A stretch of DNA of 11,707 nt from Actinomycetota bacterium. Lineage in GTDB: Bacteria > Actinomycetota > Actinomycetes > Nanopelagicales > Nanopelagicaceae. The notes beneath the pieces were generated by a model. The model was not told the origin of the DNA. It saw only the letters and a list, made by a program, of their open reading frames with translations, and made no database searches. The stretch lies in NCBI GenBank assembly GCA_009700405.1, contig WLMD01000040.1, positions 1 through 11,707 on the forward strand, read 5' to 3'. The position numbers were made by a program, and so were the translations under genes. Within the stretch, counting starts at the first letter, position 1, and each line of letters starts with the position of its first letter. Shown here piece after piece: positions 1 through 6,580 of this stretch.

Positions 1-999
1 AGTACGTGCGGCGTCTAGTCCACTTGTTACGCGACGAGCGTTTCCAAAATCGTTTTCGCGACCTAAACCTACGAGTGCTTGAATTTCTGCCAACAACGGG
101 CGTCGGCCCTCGAGGGTGACGGTTACACAGGTACCAGGGACGGGTTCGGTGTGCCGTGTTGTAAATAGCCCCGTTGGATCAGCAACACTTTCGATTCCGC
201 CATCGTGTAAATCAAAACACCCAACTTCATCACTGGCACCAAAGCGATTCTTTGTTGCGCGGATGAGCCTTAATCGTGAATGACGTTCGCCTTCAAATTG
301 CAACACAACATCCACAATATGTTCAAGCAACCGTGGACCTGCAATGGATCCGTCTTTTGTGACATGCCCGACGAGCAAGAGAGTTATGTCTCGATCTTTT
401 GCTAATCGGATTAGGGCGCCTGCAACTTCGCGAACTTGCGTAACACCGCCAGCAGCTCCATCAGCGGCGCTACTGCTCATTGTTTGGATACTGTCGATGA
501 TAAGTAAGTTAGGTTTAACGGTATCGATATGTGAAATGACTGCGCCAAGATCATTCTCGGACGCTAAATAAAGAAGTGGATCAACTGCGCCAATCCTTTC
601 GGCACGAAGGCGCACCTGTGATGCCGACTCTTCGCCGCTGATATACAGTGCGCGAATTCCGCGAGATGCACTTTGTGCAGCCACTGTAAGTAAGAGTGTT
701 GATTTTCCTACACCTGGTTCGCCAGCTAACAAGATTGCTGCTCCTGGAACTAAACCACCGCCGAGAACTCGATCTAATTCAGTGACTCCCGTTGATCGCG
801 CAGATGCGCTGGAAAGATCTACTTCACCAATAGGTGTTGCAGCATGAGTTACTGCGCCAGGAACCAACGAAAGTCTTTTTGGTGCAGCGATTTCTTCGAC
901 GCTTCCCCAAACCTGACACTCTCCGCAGCGCCCCACCCATTTATTGGTCGTCCATCCGCATTCAACGCAGCGGAATGGATCTTTCTCGGGTTTAGCCAT
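1..999 (-). CDS. radA: DNA repair protein RadA (3' end outside window)
   Basis: RadA is a RecA-like ATPase that helps process branched recombination intermediates in the cytoplasm. The first 333 residues are visible; the family is usually about 450-460 residues, so the C-terminal part of the Lon-like domain lies beyond the window. The frame is open to base 1. Seen in order: a four-cysteine zinc finger (C11, C14, C25, C28), Walker A GEPGVGKS at residues 93-100 with K99, a Walker B stretch (LLIIDSIQT), and the RadA signature KNRFG at 250-254. The start of the Lon-like domain follows (PLLAEIQALV, then RRVTSGLD), with a linker between them a few residues longer than I recall for E. coli and Bacillus RadA. 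The ATG at 999 is chosen because the zinc finger follows at the normal distance. There is no Shine-Dalgarno; a TACTCT hexamer lies 6 nt upstream, suggesting a leaderless transcript. The cysteine-rich gene ends 26 bp upstream on the same strand. Confidence 0.96.
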   Translation of the reverse strand, partial: MAKPEKDPFRCVECGWTTNKWVGRCGECQVWGSVEEIAAPKRLSLVPGAVTHAATPIGEVDLSSASARSTGVTELDRVLGGGLVPGAAILLAGEPGVGKSTLLLTVAAQSASRGIRALYISGEESASQVRLRAERIGAVDPLLYLASENDLGAVISHIDTVKPNLLIIDSIQTMSSSAADGAAGGVTQVREVAGALIRLAKDRDITLLLVGHVTKDGSIAGPRLLEHIVDVVLQFEGERHSRLRLIRATKNRFGASDEVGCFDLHDGGIESVADPTGLFTTRHTEPVPGTCVTVTLEGRRPLLAEIQALVGLGRENDFGNARRVTSGLDAART

Positions 1000-1005
1000 G
1001 GCTAC

Positions 1006-1011
1006 AGAGTA
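1006..1011 (-). promoter_or_regulatory. Candidate -10 box (TACTCT) for leaderless radA
   Basis: TACTCT fits the actinobacterial TANNNT consensus and ends 6 nt before the radA ATG, so transcription would begin at or next to the A of the ATG. No recognisable -35 box lies 16-18 nt further upstream, and there is no Shine-Dalgarno. The site lies in the 26-bp gap after the cysteine-rich gene, so radA could have its own promoter as well as read-through. Confidence 0.45.
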
Positions 1012-1025
1012 GAGCGACTATCTGA

Positions 1026-1835
1026 CTATTTACCTGCACCCAAAGTGGCTGGGTGAGTGATAACAAAGAGCGGAAGCGTGCGGCGATCTATTTCCTTAAT
1101 TGCCGCAATCCGGTCATCGCAATGGCGAGCCAAAATATCGTAAGCATCCTGGCTCATCAAGGCGATGAGTTCGGTGCGGTTTGACATATAAACCGGCTCG
1201 ATTCCAACGTGGGCCTCTGTGTTACTGGTGCAGTACCAGTCGAAGTCATCTCCGCCATCGCCCCATGCAAGTCTTTCGTATTCTCCAATTACAGTGATGG
1301 AATATTCGCGCTCGCCAACTTCGCGGGTTTCAAAACTTCGGCGAAGAGGTAGTTGCCAACACACATCAGGTTTCGTATCAACGAAATGTCGGCCTTCCTT
1401 TTGCGCTAAGTGATGGAGTACGCATCCAAAGGAACCAGTGAAGCCTTCAGCTTCGTAACCTTTGCGGTTAAGGAAAATACAGGAGCCATCAATTTTTCGA
1501 GTCTTGCGTTCGTTGTCTTCATCGCTTTCGCTCACTCGAAGTGGTCCACGTTGTTTCTTTGGTTGAGCTTGATTGAAGAACTGCCACATTTCAGGTGTTA
1601 GGTGTGCAGCGGTTGCCAGAACTTTCGCTTCATCATCTTCGTCGGTGTACATCGCACCCTCGGTGCAACATCCATCATTTGGGCGGTCAGCGAAGACACC
1701 TTTACAGCCATCACCGTAGATGCAAGTCCAATAGGAAGTTAGCCAGGTCAGATCGCATTTGTAGATAGCGAGATCATCGTTGGGGTCGGCGAATTCAATC
1801 CAATCACGGGCAAATCCTGGCTTGACTTCAGACAT
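1026..1835 (-). CDS. Conserved cysteine-rich actinobacterial protein, possible metal or Fe-S binder
   Basis: This is a 269-residue soluble protein with no signal peptide or membrane segment. Ten cysteines are at 27, 38, 44, 56, 57, 119, 138, 159, 202 and 239, several in motifs typical of a metal site: CIYGDGC (38-44), DGCC (54-57), GSC followed by IFLNR (117-124), FGCVLHH (136-142), DVCWQLP (157-163) and DWYC (199-202). The pattern resembles YkgJ-type zinc- or iron-chelating proteins; I recall it as a widespread actinobacterial hypothetical family ending in a conserved HPAT motif (here 260-263). No function is known to me. The frame is open to 1946, but that start would run into proC; the ATG at 1835 is preferred because the conserved region begins soon after it and a TAGGCT -10-like hexamer lies 8 nt upstream. 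An ATG at 1862 is an alternative. The gene is immediately upstream of radA and divergent from proC. Confidence 0.85.
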   Translation of the reverse strand: MSEVKPGFARDWIEFADPNDDLAIYKCDLTWLTSYWTCIYGDGCKGVFADRPNDGCCTEGAMYTDEDDEAKVLATAAHLTPEMWQFFNQAQPKKQRGPLRVSESDEDNERKTRKIDGSCIFLNRKGYEAEGFTGSFGCVLHHLAQKEGRHFVDTKPDVCWQLPLRRSFETREVGEREYSITVIGEYERLAWGDGGDDFDWYCTSNTEAHVGIEPVYMSNRTELIALMSQDAYDILARHCDDRIAAIKEIDRRTLPLFVITHPATLGAGK

Positions 1836-1843
1836 AGTTGCAG

Positions 1844-1849
1844 AGCCTA
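1844..1849 (-). promoter_or_regulatory. Candidate -10 box (TAGGCT) of cysteine-rich gene
   Basis: TAGGCT fits TANNNT and ends 8 nt before the chosen ATG at 1835, which would give an almost leaderless mRNA. There is no Shine-Dalgarno. It lies in the 61-bp divergent region shared with proC. It is weak evidence on its own, but the same arrangement recurs at other genes in this window. Confidence 0.35.
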
Positions 1850-1884
1850 CGGGGTATTCCATGAATGCGCACATCACTACAAGG

Positions 1885-1890
1885 TAACCT
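1885..1890 (+). promoter_or_regulatory. Candidate -10 box (TAACCT) of leaderless proC
   Basis: TAACCT ends 6 nt before the ATG at 1897, the same spacing as at radA and the glutaredoxin gene. If used, transcription starts at the ATG. This favours 1897 over the in-frame TTG at 1891 and the ATG at 1900. AAGG at 1881-1884 could act as a Shine-Dalgarno for the TTG, so the alternative is not excluded. Confidence 0.45.
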
Positions 1891-1896
1891 TTGCTC

Positions 1897-2709
1897 ATGA
1901 TGAGCGAATTCAGACCTACAGCAATTGGTGTCATTGGTGCAGGCATTATGGGTGAGGCTCTAATCAGTGCATTGATTACATCCGGAGTTCAACCTTCAAT
2001 GGTTACCATTTCGGAAAAACGTGAAGACCGAGCCAATGAGCTAATTGCAAAGTACGGAGTGCGCAGTGCTTCTTTGGCAGAGAACGTTTCACAAGCTCAG
2101 GCCTTATTGCTTGTTGTAAAACCCCAAGACATGGGTTCGCTCTTAGATGAAATTAAGAAGTCACTAAAACCAGAAACGCTCATTGTTACCTTTGCAGCCG
2201 GCAAGAAGATTTCATTTATTGCATCGCACCTTGATGGCGCCCACCCAATAATTAGAGTTATGCCAAATACTCCGGCACTGGTGGGCGAAGGAATGGCTGC
2301 AATCTCTCCCGGGCCAAATGTTTCGAATTCCCACACCCAATTTGTTCGTGATTTCCTAGAAGCAACGGGACGAGTAGTTGAAGTTGAAGAAGACCTTCAG
2401 GATGCCGTTACTGCAATGAGTGGCTCTGGTCCTGCCTATTTCTTTGCCTTTATCGAAGCAATGGTTTCGGCAGGAGAGGAGCTTGGTCTCTCGCATGAAG
2501 TTGCCACAGAACTAAGTGTCCAAACCATGGTGGGCGCATCAAAACTGCTTACCACCTCAGGCAAGAGCGCAACGATTCTTCGGGAAAATGTAACAAGCCC
2601 AAAGGGCACAACTGCTGCAGGTCTTGCATCATTTAACCAAGCCAACTTCACTCAAATTATCAAAGATGCAATTCGTGCAGCGCGCGACCGATCACAAGAA
2701 TTGGCGTGA
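1897..2709 (+). CDS. proC: Pyrroline-5-carboxylate reductase
   Basis: ProC catalyses the last step of proline synthesis, reducing 1-pyrroline-5-carboxylate with NAD(P)H in the cytoplasm. The 270-residue product has the usual family length. It shows the N-terminal Rossmann glycine motif GAGIMG (residues 14-19), VVKPQD (73-78), the conserved MPNTP (122-126), the dimerisation-domain motif SGSGPAY (175-181) and the late signature VTSPKGTTAAGL (232-243). Starts at TTG 1891, ATG 1897 and ATG 1900 are in frame; 1897 is chosen because a TAACCT -10 hexamer ends 6 nt before it. The next gene begins at the base after the stop codon, so the two are surely co-transcribed and probably translationally coupled. 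Confidence 0.97.
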   Translation: MMSEFRPTAIGVIGAGIMGEALISALITSGVQPSMVTISEKREDRANELIAKYGVRSASLAENVSQAQALLLVVKPQDMGSLLDEIKKSLKPETLIVTFAAGKKISFIASHLDGAHPIIRVMPNTPALVGEGMAAISPGPNVSNSHTQFVRDFLEATGRVVEVEEDLQDAVTAMSGSGPAYFFAFIEAMVSAGEELGLSHEVATELSVQTMVGASKLLTTSGKSATILRENVTSPKGTTAAGLASFNQANFTQIIKDAIRAARDRSQELA

Positions 2710-3939
2710 ATGCGAAAGTTTGTAGGAGTTATCTCCCTAATCTCTATTAGCTTGCTTGGGTTTTCAACAATCTCTCAAGCAGCTACCAAGGTAATTACCG
2801 TTAAACCAATGAGCGCCATTGCAACGCTGCCCAGCAACCAAAGCATTACAGGGGCAGTTTCTCAAGGTAAAACGATCTATGTTTACGGAACAATTCCTAC
2901 TGAAGCCGGTGCAGATGCATTCCTAAGTGCAATAGATGAGAGCGGCGTAACACGCTGGCTTCTTCCTGTTCATGAGGGAGAATTCAACATTGCATCATCA
3001 GCAGCCATCGATACTTTAGGAAACATTTATCTCTTTGGCGCATCTTCAAACCCAACAATCATTCCACCGACACAAGTGACCTCGTCCTCTGTGCTCAATC
3101 CAGATTCAGTCACTGTTGACGTCGAAGTACCTCAACGAAATGATATTTCAGAAATTGTTGTGTGGAAGATTTCTCCAGATGGTCAATTACTCAGCACGTT
3201 AGTTAACGATATGAATGTACCGGTTCTAGTAGGAAGTGGAGCGGTGTCTCCGACAGGTATTGCAGTTGTTGGATCTGTGCAAACAACTACAGGTAAAGCG
3301 GGTTTCTTTACCTCAGTTTCATTAGACGGAGTATTTTCTAAAGTTCAATACATCGGGAAAAGCGATACTGAAATAAACGCTATTGCGAAAAAAACCGATG
3401 GTAGTTATGTAATTGTTGGTGCCAGTTCAGAAACAATATCTGGCAAGACTCTTAATGGCTCTCGAGATGGTTTGATAATTTCAATTACAGCTAAGGGCAA
3501 AATAACATCAGTGGTGCGAAGTTCGAATCAAGGTGCATTTCGGAATTGGCTTAGTGCGAGCAATTCATTATTTCTTGGAGGCGAAAGCTTGACGGGAAAG
3601 AAACGTGAAGCGGTCATGACGACGTTTAATGCGAAAATTGTCCCAACGTGGACCACTCGTTTTCTTGCAAAAAGTCCCGCTCTTATTACGGATATCTCAC
3701 CAACATCGCGGGGAGCTTTCTTCATTTCAACGTCAGCCATTCCGGGACTGACTGGATGGAAGGCAAGCAAAGGAGTTGGACTTGCCCTTATTTTTGGCGC
3801 AAATGGACTCATTACTGGGGCCTATAGCGCCACAGGCGTTGCCAATCCCATTGCTTTTACCTACTCCAAGGAATTGGGGCTTGTTGTGGTCGGTTCTGGG
3901 CCAAAAGGCGTTTCGGTCTTTCATGTACTTACGAGGTAA
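2710..3939 (+). CDS. Secreted beta-propeller-like protein of unknown function
   Basis: This is a 409-residue exported protein. Residues 1-24 form a signal peptide: charged start MRK, a hydrophobic core, and likely cleavage after SQA. The mature part has about seven repeats of 40-60 residues, each with a strand resembling 'hydrophobic-x-hydrophobic-D/x-G' followed by a glycine-rich strand: GKTIYVYG (53-60), GNIYLFG (104-110), GIAVVG (183-188), GSYVIVG (231-237), NSLFLGG (285-291), GAFFIS (335-340) and GLVVVG (390-395). A final strand FHVLT could close the ring with the N-terminal repeat. This suggests a seven-bladed SBBP- or PQQ-like propeller, probably for binding or scaffolding; no catalytic residues can be named. 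The ATG directly follows the proC stop with no Shine-Dalgarno, so translation probably depends on proC. In mycobacteria I recall a small BldC-like regulator at this position. Confidence 0.85.
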   Translation: MRKFVGVISLISISLLGFSTISQAATKVITVKPMSAIATLPSNQSITGAVSQGKTIYVYGTIPTEAGADAFLSAIDESGVTRWLLPVHEGEFNIASSAAIDTLGNIYLFGASSNPTIIPPTQVTSSSVLNPDSVTVDVEVPQRNDISEIVVWKISPDGQLLSTLVNDMNVPVLVGSGAVSPTGIAVVGSVQTTTGKAGFFTSVSLDGVFSKVQYIGKSDTEINAIAKKTDGSYVIVGASSETISGKTLNGSRDGLIISITAKGKITSVVRSSNQGAFRNWLSASNSLFLGGESLTGKKREAVMTTFNAKIVPTWTTRFLAKSPALITDISPTSRGAFFISTSAIPGLTGWKASKGVGLALIFGANGLITGAYSATGVANPIAFTYSKELGLVVVGSGPKGVSVFHVLTR

Positions 3940-3974
3940 CCTAACTCCCCTGGGGCTCTTCGCCCTAACAGCAT

Positions 3975-3980
3975 AAGGAG
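3975..3980 (+). promoter_or_regulatory. Shine-Dalgarno AAGGAG of bS22
   Basis: AAGGAG lies 10 nt before the ATG at 3991. It is the best Shine-Dalgarno in the window and fixes the start of a gene only 33 codons long. A GTG at 3984 is closer but out of frame. Confidence 0.8.
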
Positions 3981-3990
3981 ATCGTGGCGT

Positions 3991-4089
3991 ATGGGTTCAG
4001 TAATCAAGAAGCGACGTAAGCGGATGGCTAAGAAGAAGCATAAGAAACTTCTTAAGAAGACCCGCATTCAGCGTCGCAACGCCAAGTAA
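3991..4089 (+). CDS. 30S ribosomal protein bS22 (AURKAIP1/COX24-domain protein)
   Basis: This is a 32-residue, extremely basic peptide beginning MGSVIKKRRKRM and ending RRNAK, with 9 arginine or lysine residues in the first 16. It closely matches, from memory, the actinobacterial family first annotated as AURKAIP1/COX24-domain protein and later recognised in mycobacterial ribosome structures as small-subunit protein bS22. It should bind rRNA in the 30S subunit. It is preceded by a strong AAGGAG Shine-Dalgarno. It is 51 bp downstream of the propeller gene and probably part of the proC transcript. A separate promoter is possible: TAACCT at 3937-3942, overlapping the upstream stop codon, is a weak candidate. 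The proC-to-bS22 order matches mycobacteria as I recall it. Confidence 0.93.
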   Translation: MGSVIKKRRKRMAKKKHKKLLKKTRIQRRNAK

Positions 4090-4090
4090 G

Positions 4091-4109
4091 AAATCTATTT
4101 TCTAGATTT
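4091..4109. terminator. Possible weak bidirectional terminator
   Basis: A perfect 7-bp inverted repeat, AAATCTA with TAGATTT and a 5-nt loop, lies just after the bS22 stop codon, where the convergent metalloprotease gene also ends (its stop codon, 4102-4104, is inside the hairpin). The stem is AT-rich and thus weak. The T-run on the plus strand is only four bases; the minus strand has TTTCTTACTT. The position between convergent genes is the main support. Confidence 0.35.
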
Positions 4110-6537
4110 TAACTAACGCGAGCTTTCCAGAAATGCCCGCAACAAGGTAGCGAACTTTATTAAGCACCACCCATGAAGTATCAACTCGAGCATTGTTTCT
4201 GACCCCAGATACTAATTTCATTGTCGGTTTTAGCGCGCTTGAATTGAGTTCTAGTGAACATATTCGTGTTTGGCAACCAAAGATCATCGTTTTCCCATCG
4301 ATGCTCATGGGCATTGTTGGTGCTCCATAACTATCTGGCGTCACTGAATTAATACGAGTATCAGTGTCAATATTCATCCAGCGAATTTGAATGGGATTGG
4401 GGATGCTGATTGTTGATGCACCGAGCCATGATGCGATCAGACCTGCTGAAGTCTTATTGAGTGAAACGCCATAACCGACAACAGCCATATCAGCAGAAGA
4501 TGTATCGAGAGTTTGGTAACTCCAACCCGAAGGCGACGCATTAGAACGTGTGGCAAAACGGATCTCGCCATTTGTAGCTTGTTTTTGCTGATTAACAGCG
4601 AGGTTTGAATCATAAATAACGCTGACTTTAGAACCAACAGCTAACGCCCGAAGGTGAAAAGCAACATCTCCAGTCGTGCGGCCATCAGTTTTCCGATCAC
4701 CATCAACTAATTCATAATCCCAGCCACCAGCAGCGCTTCGTTTAGCTCCTAGCAAGATTCCTTGACTTTCATCTCTGTAGAAAACTTGAATTCCAGATGC
4801 GGTAATGGCGCATGCATTGCTTACACTTACATCGCTTGCTGTGCGTACTCGTTCGGGTTGATCGTAAAGATTCACTTGATCGCCATTGCCATCAACAACT
4901 TCATACTTGAAATTCACGCTATCAAAGGTTGCATAGCGAAGGTCTTTATCAATGAGATCAGAGTAGAAAATATGCATTACTTGTTTTGTTCCGAGCCCGC
5001 TAATACAAAGCGAGACTGGTCCGGCAACGCTATGGGAAGTTTTCCCTCCTGCGCCTCCGCGTCCATCCACCGTGACACGTCTCCACGTCTTGCCATTCCA
5101 GAGTTGTAACCTGAGGGCGCCAGTTGTTTTATCTGTATAAGCAATCGCCGGTTGTTTTCTAAAGGATGCCACTGCAATATATCTAGCATCGGAGGCGTTA
5201 TCTAAAGATTTGGGTACGGGCGTAACTTGAGGTACAACACTTCCCGTAAGTGCCGGAATTGACTGCCCCAATGAATTGATCGCGGTAACTGAAAAAGTGT
5301 AACTAGTCCCATTTTTTAAACCAGATACGAATGCCGGACTTGAAGTTGTGCTGAGAGTTAATCCAGTCTGCATGTTTTTAACTTCATAGCGTGAAACTTG
5401 TGCGCTTCGTACATTAACGGGAGGGTTAAACGTTACAACGGCAGCGCGGTCTGCAACTAGCGCCGATGCATTTCGTGGTGCATCTGGTAGTCCGATAGCA
5501 ACTCCTGCTGGTGGCTTGTTCCGAAGATCTTCCATCATTCCAACAAGAAGCGGACCAGGATCATGGAAGATTTCTCCAGCATCTAGGTTTGGAGTCATTA
5601 CTGAATTAGGTCCTGATGATGAGAACGTTGCCTCATCCAAGTGGCTTACTGATGATCCATCTGAATACCTCGGCGGTGTGTAAAGGAGAGGTTTCACTCC
5701 ACCATTGGCTTTAATTCCAAGGGGACCTGACCACACTAAAGTATTTGTTAGTGCTTCTCCGAGTTCTAACGAAGGCGATGGAATGTCAGACAAGCGCCTT
5801 CCATCTGGAAGCTGCGCGTAGGCGTCATAAGCAGTTGGTTGATCGATAATTCCAAATTTATATGTGGAGTAATTTGAGTTTGTGTCATATGAATCAGTTG
5901 ATAAGAAACCTAATCCGTGTCCTAATTCATGAACAAAAACGGACTGAAGGTCATATTCGGTTGTTGAAGGTTTTCCATCGTTGCGTTGGTTCCAATTTGT
6001 TGCTGAATTTACTTGAATAACAATTTCTGGACTGTTCTTATCCAAATCTTCGCCAGCAAGTGCGTTTGCTAATGCAGATGGATACCAAAGAGTTCCATCA
6101 GGAGAATTCGGAAAATCTAAGAAGTAGTTTCCAGGTCGCGCGCTTCCTAGAACGCCGTAAATCGCCGACCGACCCCAAGAGGCATCAACTGTGATTGGAA
6201 TTTCAGATGCAAAGTTCAAGGACCACACATCTATTGCCGCTTGAACTTCGGTCTTAGCCCATTCAGGAAAATTATTGTAAGTAACAATGAATCGACTCTT
6301 TGCGGTTGAGCGTGTGCCAGAATTTGTCGTCGCAGAGAAAGTTTTGGTAGTCGCTGGACCTGCGTATGTGTGACCCCACACTGTCGAGGGCGCTTCGCGT
6401 GTAAGAGAAAGTGCACCAGCAGGAGGCGCGTAGAAAAGGCCAGCAAGAATCGCGGTAAGCGCTATTGCGCTGCGAAGTGGGGTCCTCAATCTGCTCAACA
6501 TATTGGGAAACCGTATCAGGTGAGAAGATATGGGCAT
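4102..6537 (-). CDS. Secreted leishmanolysin-like zinc metalloprotease with FN3 and propeller repeats
   Basis: This is an 811-residue exported protein. A basic N-region and the hydrophobic stretch at about 24-36 end in PPAGA, with likely cleavage after residue 42. The catalytic domain has HELGHGLGF at 203-211 (zinc ligands H203 and H207, base E204). The metzincin third His is absent at the usual place (Ser 213). A later SHLDE (H299) followed by SVMTP (M314) resembles the displaced third ligand and Met-turn of M8 leishmanolysins. An FN3 domain spans about 350-437. The C-terminal part holds at least four repeats of 55-62 residues (Y-x-D, LRYA, W, VDG) at about 467-492, 525-550, 587-613 and 642-678, a sialidase-like propeller. 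It probably degrades extracellular protein. The ATG at 6537 has GAGG 5 nt upstream. The ATG at 6501 is nearly as good: it gives a 30-residue signal peptide and has TACGGT 8 nt upstream. An earlier in-frame ATG at 6612 would overlap the glutaredoxin gene. Confidence 0.85.
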   Translation of the reverse strand: MPISSHLIRFPNMLSRLRTPLRSAIALTAILAGLFYAPPAGALSLTREAPSTVWGHTYAGPATTKTFSATTNSGTRSTAKSRFIVTYNNFPEWAKTEVQAAIDVWSLNFASEIPITVDASWGRSAIYGVLGSARPGNYFLDFPNSPDGTLWYPSALANALAGEDLDKNSPEIVIQVNSATNWNQRNDGKPSTTEYDLQSVFVHELGHGLGFLSTDSYDTNSNYSTYKFGIIDQPTAYDAYAQLPDGRRLSDIPSPSLELGEALTNTLVWSGPLGIKANGGVKPLLYTPPRYSDGSSVSHLDEATFSSSGPNSVMTPNLDAGEIFHDPGPLLVGMMEDLRNKPPAGVAIGLPDAPRNASALVADRAAVVTFNPPVNVRSAQVSRYEVKNMQTGLTLSTTSSPAFVSGLKNGTSYTFSVTAINSLGQSIPALTGSVVPQVTPVPKSLDNASDARYIAVASFRKQPAIAYTDKTTGALRLQLWNGKTWRRVTVDGRGGAGGKTSHSVAGPVSLCISGLGTKQVMHIFYSDLIDKDLRYATFDSVNFKYEVVDGNGDQVNLYDQPERVRTASDVSVSNACAITASGIQVFYRDESQGILLGAKRSAAGGWDYELVDGDRKTDGRTTGDVAFHLRALAVGSKVSVIYDSNLAVNQQKQATNGEIRFATRSNASPSGWSYQTLDTSSADMAVVGYGVSLNKTSAGLIASWLGASTISIPNPIQIRWMNIDTDTRINSVTPDSYGAPTMPMSIDGKTMIFGCQTRICSLELNSSALKPTMKLVSGVRNNARVDTSWVVLNKVRYLVAGISGKLALVKI
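6510..6515 (-). promoter_or_regulatory. Candidate -10 box (TACGGT) for a downstream metalloprotease start
   Basis: TACGGT on the minus strand ends 8 nt before the in-frame ATG at 6501. It is the same hexamer as that before the divergent glutaredoxin gene. If used, translation must start at 6501, not 6537, and the mRNA is close to leaderless. It competes with the Shine-Dalgarno-based start at 6537, and I cannot decide between them. Confidence 0.3.
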
Positions 6538-6558
6538 GGCTACCTCAATTTTTAAGGC

Positions 6559-6564
6559 TACGGT
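6559..6564 (+). promoter_or_regulatory. Candidate -10 box (TACGGT) of leaderless glutaredoxin gene
   Basis: TACGGT fits TANNNT and ends 6 nt before the ATG at 6571. An in-frame TAA at 6553-6555 rules out an upstream start, and the only Shine-Dalgarno-like AAGG (6554-6557) is 13 nt away, too far to be convincing. The hexamer overlaps the left arm of the 19-bp palindrome. Confidence 0.45.
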
Positions 6565-6580
6565 TGCCCAATGCGCAACC
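6562..6580. promoter_or_regulatory. Near-perfect 19-bp palindrome over the glutaredoxin start codon
   Basis: GGTTGC and GCAACC form perfect 6-bp outer arms. The inner bases also pair (CA with TG) around a central A, with one mismatch (C opposite C), so 8 of 9 positions are symmetric. The centre is the A of the ATG at 6571, and the site overlaps the proposed -10 box. It could be an operator for a dimeric regulator acting on both divergent genes, or an RNA hairpin at the start codon. About one such palindrome is expected by chance in a window of this size, so location is the main argument. Confidence 0.35.

Noticed and set aside
344..571. Plus-strand open frames inside radA, and similar frames opposite the helicase operon
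   Set aside because: They lie antisense to clearly coding genes, have no recognisable domains and show no start signals; they are frame shadows.
1881..1891. AAGGTAACCTT inverted repeat upstream of proC
   Set aside because: The 5-bp arms with a 1-bp centre are common by chance, and the stretch is already explained by the TAACCT -10 candidate.
1836..1946. Extension of the cysteine-rich protein to 1946
   Set aside because: The extra residues would overlap the first 50 bp of proC on the other strand and do not resemble the conserved part of the protein.
3947..3955. CCCCTGGGG palindrome after the propeller gene
   Set aside because: The arms are separated by one base, so it cannot form a hairpin, and no T-run follows; it is not a terminator.
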